Source of the DNA: Parafrankia sp. EUN1f | GTDB taxonomy: Bacteria; Actinomycetota; Actinomycetes; Frankiales; Frankiaceae | DNA: 64,000 bases | Direction of reading: 5' to 3' | Assembly: GCF_000177675.1 (NCBI RefSeq) | Contig: NZ_ADGX01000030.1 | Location: 1-64,000, forward strand | Shown: positions 35,983 to 45,372 of the stretch, piece after piece | Numbering within the stretch: the first letter of the stretch is position 1 | Layout: every line of letters begins with the position of its first letter | Made by a program: the position numbers and the translations under genes | The notes under the pieces: model-generated | Databases searched by the model: none | The model's input: the letters and a program-made list of their open reading frames with translations, nothing else | What the model was told of the DNA's origin: nothing

Positions 35983-36900
35983 ATGGTTGATCATCGGTCG
36001 GCCCTGATCGCCCGGTTCGGCGCCCCTCGCCGGGTGAGCTCCGAGGAGGCCGCCTCGTTGGCGCGGCTCGCCGCCGCACCTGCGGTCCCTCGGGACGCCG
36101 CGACGGTCATCCTGCTGCGTGACGCGCCGGCCGGCGGCGGAGTCGAGGCCTACATGATCCGCCGTACCGTCGCGATGTCGTTCGCCGGCGGGATGTACGC
36201 GTTCCCCGGCGGTCGCGTCGACCCCGCCGACAGCGACGAGATGCTCGCCTGGACCGGACCACCGGTCGACGTGGTCATGCCGGGCCTCGACCGGGATCCC
36301 GCCCGTGCCCGGGCGGTGGTTTGCGCCGCGGTCCGAGAGACCTTCGAGGAGTGCGGGGTGCTGCTCGCCGCCCCACCGGAGGCTGCCTCCGACGGGACGA
36401 CGCCCGACGGGGCGGCCCCCGCCTCACCGGCCGGGGCCGGGACCGTGGCGATGTTCTCCGCCGATCGGCAGGCGATGGAGGACCGCCGGCTCACCCTCGC
36501 CGACCTGCTCACCCGCCGATCGCTGGCACTGCGCGCGGATCTGCTGGGCGCCTGGACCCGCTGGGTCGCCCCGGAGCTCGAGCCGCGCCGCTACGACACC
36601 CGGTTCTTCGTCGCGGCACTGCCACCCGGACAGCAGCCCGGCGTGGCCTCCTCCGAAGCGGACGGAGCGCTCTGGATCCGCCCCGCCCAGGCACTAGACC
36701 AGTTCTACGAAGGTGCCCTGGCGATGCTGCCGCCGACTGTCTTCACCCTGGCCGAGCTCGCCGAGTTCGACGACGTCGCGGGCGTTCTCGCGGCCGCGGC
36801 GGCCCGGGACCTCGCCCCGGTCATGCCGCGGATCTCCGTCGTCGACGGACTCTGGCGCCTGCTGTTCCCCCACCTCGACCGCGAAGCCGTCGACCGATGA
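35983..36900 (+). CDS. NUDIX hydrolase, NUDT19-like with interrupted Nudix box
   Basis: 305 residues. The Nudix motif is split: AFPGGRVDPAD is followed about 35 residues later by CAAVRETFEECGVLL, the arrangement seen in NUDT19/CoA diphosphatase-like proteins. The RETFEECG helix keeps the metal-binding glutamates. The substrate is likely a CoA derivative or another nucleoside diphosphate. It is followed by the MBL hydrolase with an ATGA overlap, so the two are translationally coupled, as also seen in Streptomyces. Confidence 0.87.
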   Translation: MVDHRSALIARFGAPRRVSSEEAASLARLAAAPAVPRDAATVILLRDAPAGGGVEAYMIRRTVAMSFAGGMYAFPGGRVDPADSDEMLAWTGPPVDVVMPGLDRDPARARAVVCAAVRETFEECGVLLAAPPEAASDGTTPDGAAPASPAGAGTVAMFSADRQAMEDRRLTLADLLTRRSLALRADLLGAWTRWVAPELEPRRYDTRFFVAALPPGQQPGVASSEADGALWIRPAQALDQFYEGALAMLPPTVFTLAELAEFDDVAGVLAAAAARDLAPVMPRISVVDGLWRLLFPHLDREAVDR

Positions 36901-37676
36901 GCGCGCCCCGCGAGGTCACCCGGCTGGCATCCGTCCAGCTCGCGCCGAACCCGGGGCCGATGACGCTGGAGGGCACGAACACCTGGATCCTGCGCGCTCC
37001 CGGCGAGCCGGGCTGCGTCGTGGTTGACCCGGGCCCCGACCACGACGAGCACCTCGCGCGGGTCGCCGCCGCCGGTCCGGTGCACGCGATCCTGCTGACG
37101 CACGGCCATAACGACCACAGTGCGGGAGCGGCGGCGCTGCACGCCCTGACCGGCGCGTGGGTCCGGGCCCTCGACCCGGCGCACCGCCTCGGCTCGGAAG
37201 GCCTGGGCGCCGGGGACGTCGTCGCCGCCGCAGGGGTGGAGCTGCGGGTGCTGGCAACACCCGGGCACACCGCCGACTCGCTGTCGTTCGTCCTGACCGG
37301 GGACGACCAGCACCCCGCGGTGCTCACCGGGGACACCATCCTCGGGCGTGGCAGCACGGTGGTCGCGCATCCCGACGGCCGCCTCGGCGACTACCTCGAA
37401 AGCCTGCGGTCGCTGCGCGAGCTCGGTGACATGACGGTGCTGCCGGGCCACGGTCCGGAGCTGCCGGCCGCCGGCCGGGCCGCGCAGGCCTACCTGGATC
37501 ACCGGGCCGCCCGCCTCGACCAGGTCAGCGCGGCGCTGTCCGAGCTGGGCCGGCCGGCCGGCGAGGTCACGCCGTCGGACGTCGTGCGTCTCGTCTACGC
37601 CGACGTCGACCGGGCGCTCTGGCCCGCGGCCGAGCTGTCCGTCCGCGCGCAGCTCGAGTACCTGCGGTCGCGGTAG
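36897..37676 (+). CDS. MBL-fold metallo-hydrolase, LACTB2-like
   Basis: 259 residues. THGHNDHSAGA is the zinc-binding HXHXDH motif, ATPGHTADSLSFVL and LTGDTILGRGSTV supply the further ligands, and the last 70 residues are the small winged helix-like domain of LACTB2-type hydrolases or RNases. ATG 36897 overlaps the NUDIX stop by four bases. The coupling suggests a shared housekeeping role, not identified. Confidence 0.88.
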   Translation: MSAPREVTRLASVQLAPNPGPMTLEGTNTWILRAPGEPGCVVVDPGPDHDEHLARVAAAGPVHAILLTHGHNDHSAGAAALHALTGAWVRALDPAHRLGSEGLGAGDVVAAAGVELRVLATPGHTADSLSFVLTGDDQHPAVLTGDTILGRGSTVVAHPDGRLGDYLESLRSLRELGDMTVLPGHGPELPAAGRAAQAYLDHRAARLDQVSAALSELGRPAGEVTPSDVVRLVYADVDRALWPAAELSVRAQLEYLRSR

Positions 37677-38167
37677 GCGCAGCACCCGCCACCCGACCAC
37701 CCGGCCGCTCGGTCACCCGGCCGCTCGGCCGCTCGGCCGGGCGTGACGTCCACCACGGCCGCAACGGTCCGCGTGCCTCGCCGCGGCAGCCTGGCCGGGT
37801 GCTCGGTGCCGTCGGCGACCCGCTAACGGATTCCGGGTACCCCCGGATCGGGGGCAACGGAGTGACCTGCGCCACAATAGGGGTCAGCGGCAGCACTGTC
37901 CTGACTCTGGCAAAACCGCCCAGGTCAGCCATCCGACACAGCTTGATCCAGAAAGGGAGACGAAGGCCACTAAACTTTCCGGCGGAGGAGACCGCTCGTG
38001 CGCTTTGTAACCATCTGGCCCACTGGTAACGCCCACGGATCCGCGCACTCGCGGCCCGTCACTCTTCGCACACGTTCCGGCTACGGTCGCTGCCCGGCTT
38101 CCCACTCCAGTGGCCCGAGCGGCTCCAGCGGCCCGGCCTACACCCGGCGGAGAGGAACCGGTCCAGA
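37677..38167. other. Non-coding region upstream of the cyclase gene
   Basis: 490 bases with GC-rich simple repeats of CGGCCGCTCGG between 37700 and 37745, and a small hairpin around GGGTACCCCCGGATCGGGGG near 37836-37856. No gene is supported. No riboswitch consensus was recognised. The promoter of the long cyclase gene should lie in its right half. Confidence 0.45.
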
Positions 38168-41100
38168 ATGGTGATCAGCTCCCCCATGCCCGGCCCCCTG
38201 GTCTGCCCCAGATGCGGCACACCGACAGTTCCCGGCGGGCGGTTCTGCTTCAACTGCGGCCTGCAGTTCACTCCGACGGACACGCCGCGCGCCGAGTCTG
38301 CGGAGCGGCGGGTGGTCACGGTGCTGTTCGGTGACCTCTCCGACTTCACCGCCTGGGCCGAGGACCGCGATCCCGAACGGGTCGGTGAGGTGACCGACCG
38401 CGTGCTAGCCGCACTCGCCCGAGACGTGGACGAGGTCGGCGGGCGGGTCGACAACCTCAGCGGAGACGGAATCATGGCCGTCTTCGGGGCCCCGACCGCG
38501 CACGAGGACGATCCCGAGCGCGCGGTGCGGGCAGCCGCCGCGATGCAGGAGACCGTCCGTCGCCTGATCATGGACGAAAGCGGCGACAGCGGCTCGCTCG
38601 CGCTTCGGGTCGGCATCAACACCGGCGAGGTGCTCGCCGGTGTCCAGGCCGCCCTGTCGTACACCGTCATCGGGGACACGGTGAACACCGCCGCGCGGCT
38701 TTCCGGCGCCGCGGCGGTCGGCACCGTCTACGCGGGTCGGGACACGGTCGCCGCCACCCGGCTGGTGGCGACCTGGCGCGACCTGCCGCCGCTGGTCCTC
38801 AAGGGCAAGCGCGAGCCGGTGCCTGCCTATGAGCTCGTCAGCCTGCGTCCGTCCAACATCGCCCGGCCGGGGCTCGCCGACGACGCGACCTTCATCGGCC
38901 GCGAGCGGGAGCTCGCGGAGCTGCGCGGATACTTCACCGGAGTGGTCGACACCGGCCGCCCGGATATCGTTGTGATCACGGGTGAGGCCGGGATCGGCAA
39001 GACCCGGCTCGCTCGCGAGCTCGCCGACGGTGCCGCCACGAGCCACGGCGCGGCGGTGCTGTGGGGCCGCACCGTCCGTCACGGCGATGTCCGTGACCTC
39101 GCGCCGCTGATCGATCTCATCCGCGGCCTCTGCGGCATCACCGACGGCGACAGCCTGGACCGGGTGGCCGACCGGGTCCGTCGCAAGGTCGCCAGCCTCA
39201 CCCATCCGATCTTCGGGACGAAGCTTCCGTCCGGCATCGGTGACCGGCTGCTCGGCATGCTCGGCGTGCCGCCGGACCGCCGGCCCGGCACCGGCGGGGT
39301 GACGCCGCCAGGCGATCCGGCCGGGCGGGCGTCACAGGGCGAGGTGCTGCAGCGGTCCGTCGACGACGCGGTGGAGACGGTCGGCCTGCTCCTGAGCGCG
39401 GTGGCGGTCCAGGGGCCGGTGCTCGTGATCATCGATGACCTGGAATGGGCAACCAGCCGGCTGACGACCGCGCTGCGCCGGCTCACCAGCGCGCTCACCG
39501 GCCCGGTCATGCTCCTGCTGCTCGACCGGGAGAATCCCCGGTTCGCCGATCTGGCGACCGCCCACCGGCTCGCGCTGAGCCCTCTGCCGGAGGACGCCGC
39601 CCGCACGCTGCTCAAGGAATACCTGGGCGAGCCGGGCCTGTCCCGGGCCAACCAGGCCGGCCTGCTGGCCCGGGTGCACGGCAACCCGTTCTTCCTCACC
39701 GAGCTGCTCAACCTGCTGGTGGACCGCGGTCTCCTGCACCAGGTGCCCGACCCGGACGGGGACGGCCTGCGGTGGGTGCTCGAGGGCTCACTGGTCGAGA
39801 CCGTGCTGCCGGCCGGAGTCCAGTCGGTGCTCGCCGCGCGGATCGACGACCTCGACCCCTCCGCCAAGGCCGCGCTGCGTGCGGCGGCCGTGCTCGGCCC
39901 CCGTTTCCCCGCCGAGGCACTGCCGGCGGTCGGTGAGCGGCCCGCGGCCGAGATGGAGCGGGCGCTGTCGGTCCTCACCGAACGCCAGCTCGTCCGGCCG
40001 CCGCGCCAGGGCGAGACGCTGTGGCGATTCGTCCATCCGATGGCCAGGGACGCGGCCTACTCGGGGCTGCCGAAGGTCGAACGTGCCCGGCGCCATGCCA
40101 CCGCCGCCCGGTGGGGCGTCACCGCGATGATCGGCCCCTCCCGCGAGGTGTCGACCTTCGTCGCCGCGCACGCGCTACGGGCCTACGACCTCGCCGCGTC
40201 GATGGCGCTGCCGGCGGACGACCCGGCGTGGTCGGCACGCGAGGCCGGGTTCCACGCCCATGTTCGGCTCGCGCGTTCGGCGCTCGCCCGCGACGACCAC
40301 CGCGCCGCCGCCGATCTGCTCGCCAACGCCCGCCGTCTCGGGCGCGGCGTCATCGACGGGGATGACGACATCAAGGTGCGGATCCTGCACGCCGAGGCGC
40401 TCGTCTGGCTGCGCCGCCTCGACGAGGCGGAGCGTGCGCTGCGTCCGGCACTGCGTCTCAACACCCCCAGCCTGCGGGCGTCGGCCTACGCCGTGCTCGG
40501 TGAGCTGCGGCAGAAGCAGGGGCGAGGCGAGGAGGCACGGCAGTCCCTCATCACGGCGCTGGACGCGGCGCACCGGGCCGGCGACGACCGGGCCGTGGCC
40601 GCCTCGCTGCGCCGGCTGGGGCTGCTGGAGTACTCGGCCGGCCGAATCCTGGCCGCCGAGGAGCGCTACCGCGAGGCCCTGACCCTCGCCCGCCGGGTCG
40701 ACGATCCGCGCGGAGTCGGCTGGGCCCTGCAGCACCTCGCCTGGAGCGCCACCACCCGAGGGGACTACAGCCGGGCCGAACGCACCCTTCGCGAGGCCTC
40801 CGCGCTCTTCGAGCGGCTGGAGGACGCCGGGGGCCTCGGCTGGTGCTCGGGCACCGAGGCGCTCGTCCTGCTGCTGTCCGGTCAGCTCACGCGCACCCGC
40901 AAGGTCTCCCGGGTCCTCATCAACCTCGCGGAGTCGATGCGGGAGCGCTGGGGCCAGGCCATCTGCCTGACGATCGACGCGGTCGCCGCGGCCGAGCTCG
41001 GCGACATCGAGACGGCGGAGAGCGAGGCGGCCCGCGCGGCGGAGCTGTTCGCCGAGACGGGCGACACGTGGGGGCACACGCTCACCCTCATCGCCCGCGG

Positions 41101-41971
41101 CCTGGCCGCCCGCGGCGCCGGCGAGCCGCAGCGCGGGGCGGAGCTGCTGACCGAGGTCTGCGCGGACGCAGCCGCCACCGGCCATGTGCTCATCGGCGCG
41201 TTCGCCCAGGTCCTGCTGGGTCTGACGAGGCTGGACGCCGGCGAGGTGGACGCGGCGGAGGAAGCCGCCAAGAGCGCGCTGGCCGACCTGGACCGGCTGG
41301 AGCTGCGCCCGCACGCGCACCTCGGAGCGAAGGTGCTGGTGGCGCAGATCGCCCGCGCACGCGGGCGGCTGGACGAGGCGATCACCGGGCTGCGTGACGC
41401 ACTCGCCGTCAGCGAGCCGGCGACCCTGATGTTCCCGCGCCGGCAGGCCTACGCCCACCTCGCGGGCACGCTGCTGGACGCGGGCGAGCCGGACGAGGCC
41501 CTGAGGGTGGCCCGGCGCGCGGTCAGCGTGGACGCGGAGGACGTCCGCGCGCAGGTGTTGGCCTATCGGGCACTCGGCACCGTGCTCGCCGCGCATGGCG
41601 ACGTCGAGGGCAGCCGTGAGGCCTACCAGCAGGCGCTCGCCGCGGCGACCGCCACCGGCGCGGTCAGTGAGGCCCCGCAGACCCGGCGGCTGCTCGCCAC
41701 GCTGCCACCACCGGAATCCGGCGACGCCGAATCGGGCGGCATCGGGCACGGCGATGACGGACCTGATGGCGGGCCCGGCGACGACAAGCCCGGCGACGAC
41801 GAGTCCGACGTCGCCGCCGTCACGGCTGGGAGTGCGCCGCTCCCGGATCCGACGACCTCGGCGGATCCGGGAGACGGACGCGCGACGAACATGCCGGCTC
41901 CACTACCGGCGGTGAGTTCAGCGGGCTCGGCGGGCGAGCCGCTCACGGTCGAGCAGCACGACGGCGCGTGA
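38168..41971 (+). CDS. Class III adenylate/guanylate cyclase fused to an AAA ATPase and TPR region
   Basis: 1267 residues. Order: zinc ribbon (CPRCGTPTVPGGRFCFNCG, residues 12-30); class III cyclase domain about 40-225 (VVTVLFGDLSDFTAWAE, RVDNLSGDGIMAVFGAPT, LRVGINTGEVLAG, TVIGDTVNTAARLSG); an STAND/AAA ATPase with Walker A TGEAGIGKTRLA and a later LVIIDDLEW; then TPR-like helical repeats from about 680 to 1170, and an acidic disordered tail. Metal-binding Asp residues of the cyclase are present (FGDLSDF, SGDGIM). Such proteins sense protein or small-molecule signals and make cAMP. The 3' end overlaps the convergent Crp-family gene by 54 bases. Confidence 0.88.
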   Translation: MVISSPMPGPLVCPRCGTPTVPGGRFCFNCGLQFTPTDTPRAESAERRVVTVLFGDLSDFTAWAEDRDPERVGEVTDRVLAALARDVDEVGGRVDNLSGDGIMAVFGAPTAHEDDPERAVRAAAAMQETVRRLIMDESGDSGSLALRVGINTGEVLAGVQAALSYTVIGDTVNTAARLSGAAAVGTVYAGRDTVAATRLVATWRDLPPLVLKGKREPVPAYELVSLRPSNIARPGLADDATFIGRERELAELRGYFTGVVDTGRPDIVVITGEAGIGKTRLARELADGAATSHGAAVLWGRTVRHGDVRDLAPLIDLIRGLCGITDGDSLDRVADRVRRKVASLTHPIFGTKLPSGIGDRLLGMLGVPPDRRPGTGGVTPPGDPAGRASQGEVLQRSVDDAVETVGLLLSAVAVQGPVLVIIDDLEWATSRLTTALRRLTSALTGPVMLLLLDRENPRFADLATAHRLALSPLPEDAARTLLKEYLGEPGLSRANQAGLLARVHGNPFFLTELLNLLVDRGLLHQVPDPDGDGLRWVLEGSLVETVLPAGVQSVLAARIDDLDPSAKAALRAAAVLGPRFPAEALPAVGERPAAEMERALSVLTERQLVRPPRQGETLWRFVHPMARDAAYSGLPKVERARRHATAARWGVTAMIGPSREVSTFVAAHALRAYDLAASMALPADDPAWSAREAGFHAHVRLARSALARDDHRAAADLLANARRLGRGVIDGDDDIKVRILHAEALVWLRRLDEAERALRPALRLNTPSLRASAYAVLGELRQKQGRGEEARQSLITALDAAHRAGDDRAVAASLRRLGLLEYSAGRILAAEERYREALTLARRVDDPRGVGWALQHLAWSATTRGDYSRAERTLREASALFERLEDAGGLGWCSGTEALVLLLSGQLTRTRKVSRVLINLAESMRERWGQAICLTIDAVAAAELGDIETAESEAARAAELFAETGDTWGHTLTLIARGLAARGAGEPQRGAELLTEVCADAAATGHVLIGAFAQVLLGLTRLDAGEVDAAEEAAKSALADLDRLELRPHAHLGAKVLVAQIARARGRLDEAITGLRDALAVSEPATLMFPRRQAYAHLAGTLLDAGEPDEALRVARRAVSVDAEDVRAQVLAYRALGTVLAAHGDVEGSREAYQQALAAATATGAVSEAPQTRRLLATLPPPESGDAESGGIGHGDDGPDGGPGDDKPGDDESDVAAVTAGSAPLPDPTTSADPGDGRATNMPAPLPAVSSAGSAGEPLTVEQHDGA

Positions 41972-42607
41972 GTCCAGCCGAAGCCACCCACGAGTGGCGA
42001 AATCGGCCAGAGCTTTGTTCACCGTCTCCCGCGAGGCACCGACCAGCTGTGCCAGTTCCTCCTGCGTGAGGCCGTGTTCGACGCGGACCCCAGCGGCCTC
42101 GTTGCCGGGCTGGGCCGGCTCACCGAAACGATCGGCCAGATCGAGCAGCGCCTTCGCGACGCGACCTGGCACATCGGTGAAGACCATGTCCGCCATCGTG
42201 TCGTTGGTCCGCCGCAGGCGACGGGCCAGCACACGCAGCAGCAGCGCCCCGGCTTCGGGCCGGGAGCGCAGCCACGGCCGCAGCGCGGTGTGATCCAGCG
42301 CGACGAGCGACGCGTCGGTCACGGCGGTCGCTGTAGCGGTGCGCGGTCCGGGATCGAACAGGGAGAGCTCACCGAAGAGGTCTCCCGGCCCCATCACGTA
42401 CAGCAGGTTCTCCCGCCCGTCGGCGGACTGGCGTCCTATCTTGACCTTGCCGGAAAGAACCACGAAAACGCGGTCACCGACATCCCCTTCGCGAAACAGC
42501 ACATCGCCACGGGTCACGTCCTGCCGGTCCAGGTGATCGGAAAGCGCCTGGCGGTCGGGCTCGGACAACCCGGCGAACAGCGGAACGCGGGCTAGCAGAT
42601 CGTCCAC
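41918..42607 (-). CDS. Crp/Fnr-family transcriptional regulator
   Basis: 229 residues from GTG 42607. The cyclic-nucleotide-binding domain includes DVLFREGDVGDRVFVVLSG and GDLFGELSLFDPGPRTATA, matching the phosphate-binding cassette of cAMP receptors (GE-L...R-A). The C-terminal winged helix has LTQEELAQLVGASRETVNKAL. It corresponds to M. tuberculosis Crp (Rv3676) by order relative to nth and marP. Its last 18 codons overlap the end of the cyclase gene in antisense, placing a cAMP producer and a cAMP reader tail to tail. Confidence 0.92.
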   Translation of the reverse strand: MDDLLARVPLFAGLSEPDRQALSDHLDRQDVTRGDVLFREGDVGDRVFVVLSGKVKIGRQSADGRENLLYVMGPGDLFGELSLFDPGPRTATATAVTDASLVALDHTALRPWLRSRPEAGALLLRVLARRLRRTNDTMADMVFTDVPGRVAKALLDLADRFGEPAQPGNEAAGVRVEHGLTQEELAQLVGASRETVNKALADFATRGWLRLDSRAVVLLDRERLARRAR

Positions 42608-43039
42608 GAGCTGAGCATGCCAGGGTGCGGGGCGTTGGGCACGGCCAGGGACCCCCATCGGCCTGGTCAGGTCACGCAGATGTACCCGAATACTCCGTTT
42701 CTGATACGCAAAGTGACCGTGAACGCACCACCAAAGTGGCGAGAGTCACAATCGGCCTAGCACGGTCGAATTCGGGGCCCGCACCCGCGCCAAGCGGCGC
42801 GATCGGGCCAGACGCGGCACAGGTCACATCGGCACAGTCCGGAACAAGTGCTGGACATCCGTGATCGACAGGGCCAGGAGCGGCCTGAACCCCCTTGACT
42901 CCGCCGGCAACCGACACCAGCCCCACCAACGGGGGGTTCGGGCGGACCGAGGGCTCGGGCAGGCCGAAGGGGCGGGCAGGCCGAAGGGGCGGGCAGGCCG
43001 AGGGTTCAGCAGAGCGGCGGGTTCGCCGGGGTGGCGGGC
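42608..43039. other. Non-coding region between the Crp gene and a small membrane protein gene
   Basis: About 430 bases. It contains three copies of a CGGGCAGGCCGAAGGGG-like unit between 42955 and 43010 and no convincing gene. The crp promoter is expected near 42620-42750, a locally less GC-rich stretch. Confidence 0.4.
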
Positions 43040-43282
43040 TCAGGCGGCCCGGTGCTTGCCAGGCGGAGTGCGGCGCAGCCGGCGCCGGTAACGCTCCAGT
43101 GCCGCGGGCATGCCCTGCTGGACGAAGGTCTCGACCTCGTCCGGGCGGGCACTGTCGAAGAACCCCTCGATGCCCTTGCCGACGTCGGCGGCGTTGAGGG
43201 GACGCTCGACCCGCTCCATCGCGAGCAGCAGCCCGAGCAGCAACAGGGGGACCGTAACCGCGGCAAATGCAATCATGGCCAT
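43040..43282 (-). CDS. Small single-span membrane protein
   Basis: About 80 residues from ATG 43282. A single transmembrane segment ([21 protein letters not shown], residues 2-20) is followed by a cytoplasmic tail with [20 protein letters not shown] and a basic C-terminus. No known family recognised. It is divergent from nth, with about 110 bases between the starts. Confidence 0.6.
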   Translation of the reverse strand: MAMIAFAAVTVPLLLLGLLLAMERVERPLNAADVGKGIEGFFDSARPDEVETFVQQGMPAALERYRRRLRRTPPGKHRAA

Positions 43283-43394
43283 CCCATGGTCCCCGATGAC
43301 GCCGCCGGACACGCGTGCGGGGGGTCGACGCGCCCGCACGGGCCACGATCAGACACCGACCGGCGCGGGCGGCCCGGCAGATACTCTGCGAGGT

Positions 43395-44120
43395 ATGGGT
43401 ATCACCGTCGACGCGACTGCAGAGACGGCCCTGGCCCGCACCCGACGCGCGCGACGCATCGTGCGCGCGCTCGGTGAGCTCCACCCGGACGCGCGCATCG
43501 CGCTGCACTTCGGCAATCCGCTGGAGCTGCTGGTGGCGACGGTTCTGTCGGCCCAGTGCACGGACAAGAAGGTCAACGAGGTCACTCCCGCCGTCTTCGC
43601 CCGTTACCGCAGCGCCGCCGCCTACGCCGCGGCGGACCGCGACGAGCTGGAGGGCCTGCTGCGCCCCACCGGCTTCTTCCGGGCGAAGGCCAACTCGCTG
43701 ATCGGCATCGGCGCCGCTCTCAACGAGCGGTTCGCCGGCGAGGTGCCGGGCCGGCTGGAGGATCTGGTGACGCTGCCAGGCGTGGGCCGCAAGACCGCGA
43801 ACGTCGTCCTCGGGCATGCTTTCGGCGTCCCCGGGATCACGGTCGACACCCACGTCGGCCGGCTGTCCCGGCGTTTCGCGCTCACTTCCGAGACGGACCC
43901 GGTCCGAGTCGAGACCGACCTCGCGGCGCTGATCGAGCGACGGGACTGGACGATCGCCTCGGATCGGATGATCTTTCACGGCCGACGGATCTGCCATGCC
44001 CGGCGGCCCGCATGCGGGGCTTGCGCGATCGCCCGGATGTGCCCGTCCTTCGGCGCCGGCCCGACCGAGCCCCTGCAGGCCGCGCGGCTGGTGCGCGGCG
44101 ACGCGGAGGCCGCCCGGTGA
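43395..44120 (+). CDS. nth: Endonuclease III
   Basis: 241 residues. The catalytic Lys is in [14 protein letters not shown], the helix-hairpin-helix is [18 protein letters not shown] with the catalytic Asp in [12 protein letters not shown], and the 4Fe-4S loop is C-X6-C-X2-C-X5-C in [17 protein letters not shown]. It removes oxidised pyrimidines and nicks the abasic site. GAGG lies just before ATG 43395. The NUDIX gene starts within its stop codon. Confidence 0.95.
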   Translation: MGITVDATAETALARTRRARRIVRALGELHPDARIALHFGNPLELLVATVLSAQCTDKKVNEVTPAVFARYRSAAAYAAADRDELEGLLRPTGFFRAKANSLIGIGAALNERFAGEVPGRLEDLVTLPGVGRKTANVVLGHAFGVPGITVDTHVGRLSRRFALTSETDPVRVETDLAALIERRDWTIASDRMIFHGRRICHARRPACGACAIARMCPSFGAGPTEPLQAARLVRGDAEAAR

Positions 44121-44914
44121 ACGCCCCGGACCAGACCGGCCTCACGCCGGGCCCCACGCTCCGCCGCGCGCCGGCGACCGTGTCCGCCGCCGGTGGCACG
44201 CCGGTCCCCGGCTGGCTGGAAGGGCTGGTCGGTGCGGTCGGCGAGGGCATCCCGGTGCAGGTACGCCAGCCTGGTCAGAACCGGCCCGGCGGGCGGCAGG
44301 CCGCCGTCCTGATCCTGTTCGGAGAGGGCCCGGCCGGGCCGGACGTCCTGCTGCTGCAGCGGGCCGCCGACCTGCGCAACCATGCCGGGCAGCCCGCCTT
44401 CCCCGGCGGCAGCGCCGACGAGACGGATGTGTCGCGGGCCGCGACGGCGCTGCGCGAGGCGGAGGAGGAGGTCGGGCTCGACCCGTCCGGTGTCGAGATC
44501 CTCGCCACGGTCAGCCCGCTCTACCTGGCCGCGAGCCACTTCCATGTGACGCCCGTGCTGGCCTGGTGGCACACCCCGAGCGCGGTGGTGGCCGTGGACC
44601 CGGCGGAAACCTCGTCCGTCGCCCGCGTCCCCGTGGCCGAGCTCGCCGACCCGGGCAACCGGATCCTGCTGCGCCATCCGGCCGGTTTCGGCAGTCCGGC
44701 GTTCCGGGTCCGTGGCATGACGGTCTGGGGATTCACCGCCGGCATTCTCGACGCACTACTGCGGGCCGGTGGGTGGGAACGCCCCTGGGACACCGCGACC
44801 CCCGTCGACGTACCGGAGATCACCGCGGCGATCTCGAAGGCGATGGCACTCCCCCGAGCGGTGGTAGAGCCCCGCATCTCCCCTGACGAAGCGGGCGGTA
44901 CGGTCGGAGGATGA
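44117..44914 (+). CDS. NUDIX hydrolase, CoA pyrophosphatase type
   Basis: 265 residues. GTG 44117 overlaps the nth stop (GTGA). The Nudix box is complete: [25 protein letters not shown]. The upstream [12 protein letters not shown] is the UPF0035 signature of CoA pyrophosphatases. It probably cleaves CoA or oxidised CoA to phosphopantetheine and 3',5'-ADP. It is the counterpart of Rv3672c in the conserved nth-NUDIX-marP row. Confidence 0.9.
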   Translation: MNAPDQTGLTPGPTLRRAPATVSAAGGTPVPGWLEGLVGAVGEGIPVQVRQPGQNRPGGRQAAVLILFGEGPAGPDVLLLQRAADLRNHAGQPAFPGGSADETDVSRAATALREAEEEVGLDPSGVEILATVSPLYLAASHFHVTPVLAWWHTPSAVVAVDPAETSSVARVPVAELADPGNRILLRHPAGFGSPAFRVRGMTVWGFTAGILDALLRAGGWERPWDTATPVDVPEITAAISKAMALPRAVVEPRISPDEAGGTVGG

Positions 44915-45333
44915 CCTCAAGATCCACCCGGAACGGGTTGGTCGCACTGGTCGCGGCCGTGACGCTGCTCACCGCCCTGACCGGCTGCGGCGGCGGAGGC
45001 GACGACATGGCGCACGGCGGGCCGTCCGCCACCGCGACCCTGACGGCCACGGTCAGCGACGGCGTCCAGGTCTTCGATGTCGTCGGCCAGGTGAACCAGA
45101 CCTTCTCGGCCGGTGAGCTCGTCGCCCACCCGGGAACGATCCGGGTCAACTTCTCGGTGCCGAACGGCTCGGCTCCGCACAACTTCGTCATCGACACGCT
45201 CCCCGGCGCGACCACCAGGATCGTCGCGGCCGGCCAATCCCAGTCGATCACCTTCACCGCGTCCAAGCCCGGTCGATATCCGGTGGTCTGTACCCTGCAT
45301 AAGGGAATGACCGCCACACTTGTGATCCTCTGA
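44911..45333 (+). CDS. Cupredoxin-like lipoprotein
   Basis: 140 residues. A lipoprotein signal ends at LTGC near residue 24. The mature domain is a blue-copper fold with candidate type 1 copper ligands His (APHNFVI), Cys, His and Met (VCTLHKGM). It may carry electrons or store copper outside the membrane. Its ATG overlaps the NUDIX stop (ATGA), so it belongs to the nth-NUDIX-cupredoxin-marP operon. In M. tuberculosis a thioredoxin-like protein gene (Rv3673c) is the extra member of this row instead. Confidence 0.85.
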   Translation: MTSRSTRNGLVALVAAVTLLTALTGCGGGGDDMAHGGPSATATLTATVSDGVQVFDVVGQVNQTFSAGELVAHPGTIRVNFSVPNGSAPHNFVIDTLPGATTRIVAAGQSQSITFTASKPGRYPVVCTLHKGMTATLVIL

Positions 45334-45372
45334 ACCCGACGGTGATCTTCTGAACCTCGACGCGGGCCCCTG

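Noticed and set aside
37800-37990. Possible riboswitch before the cyclase gene
   Set aside because: Only small GC-rich hairpins are seen; no match to any riboswitch consensus I know.
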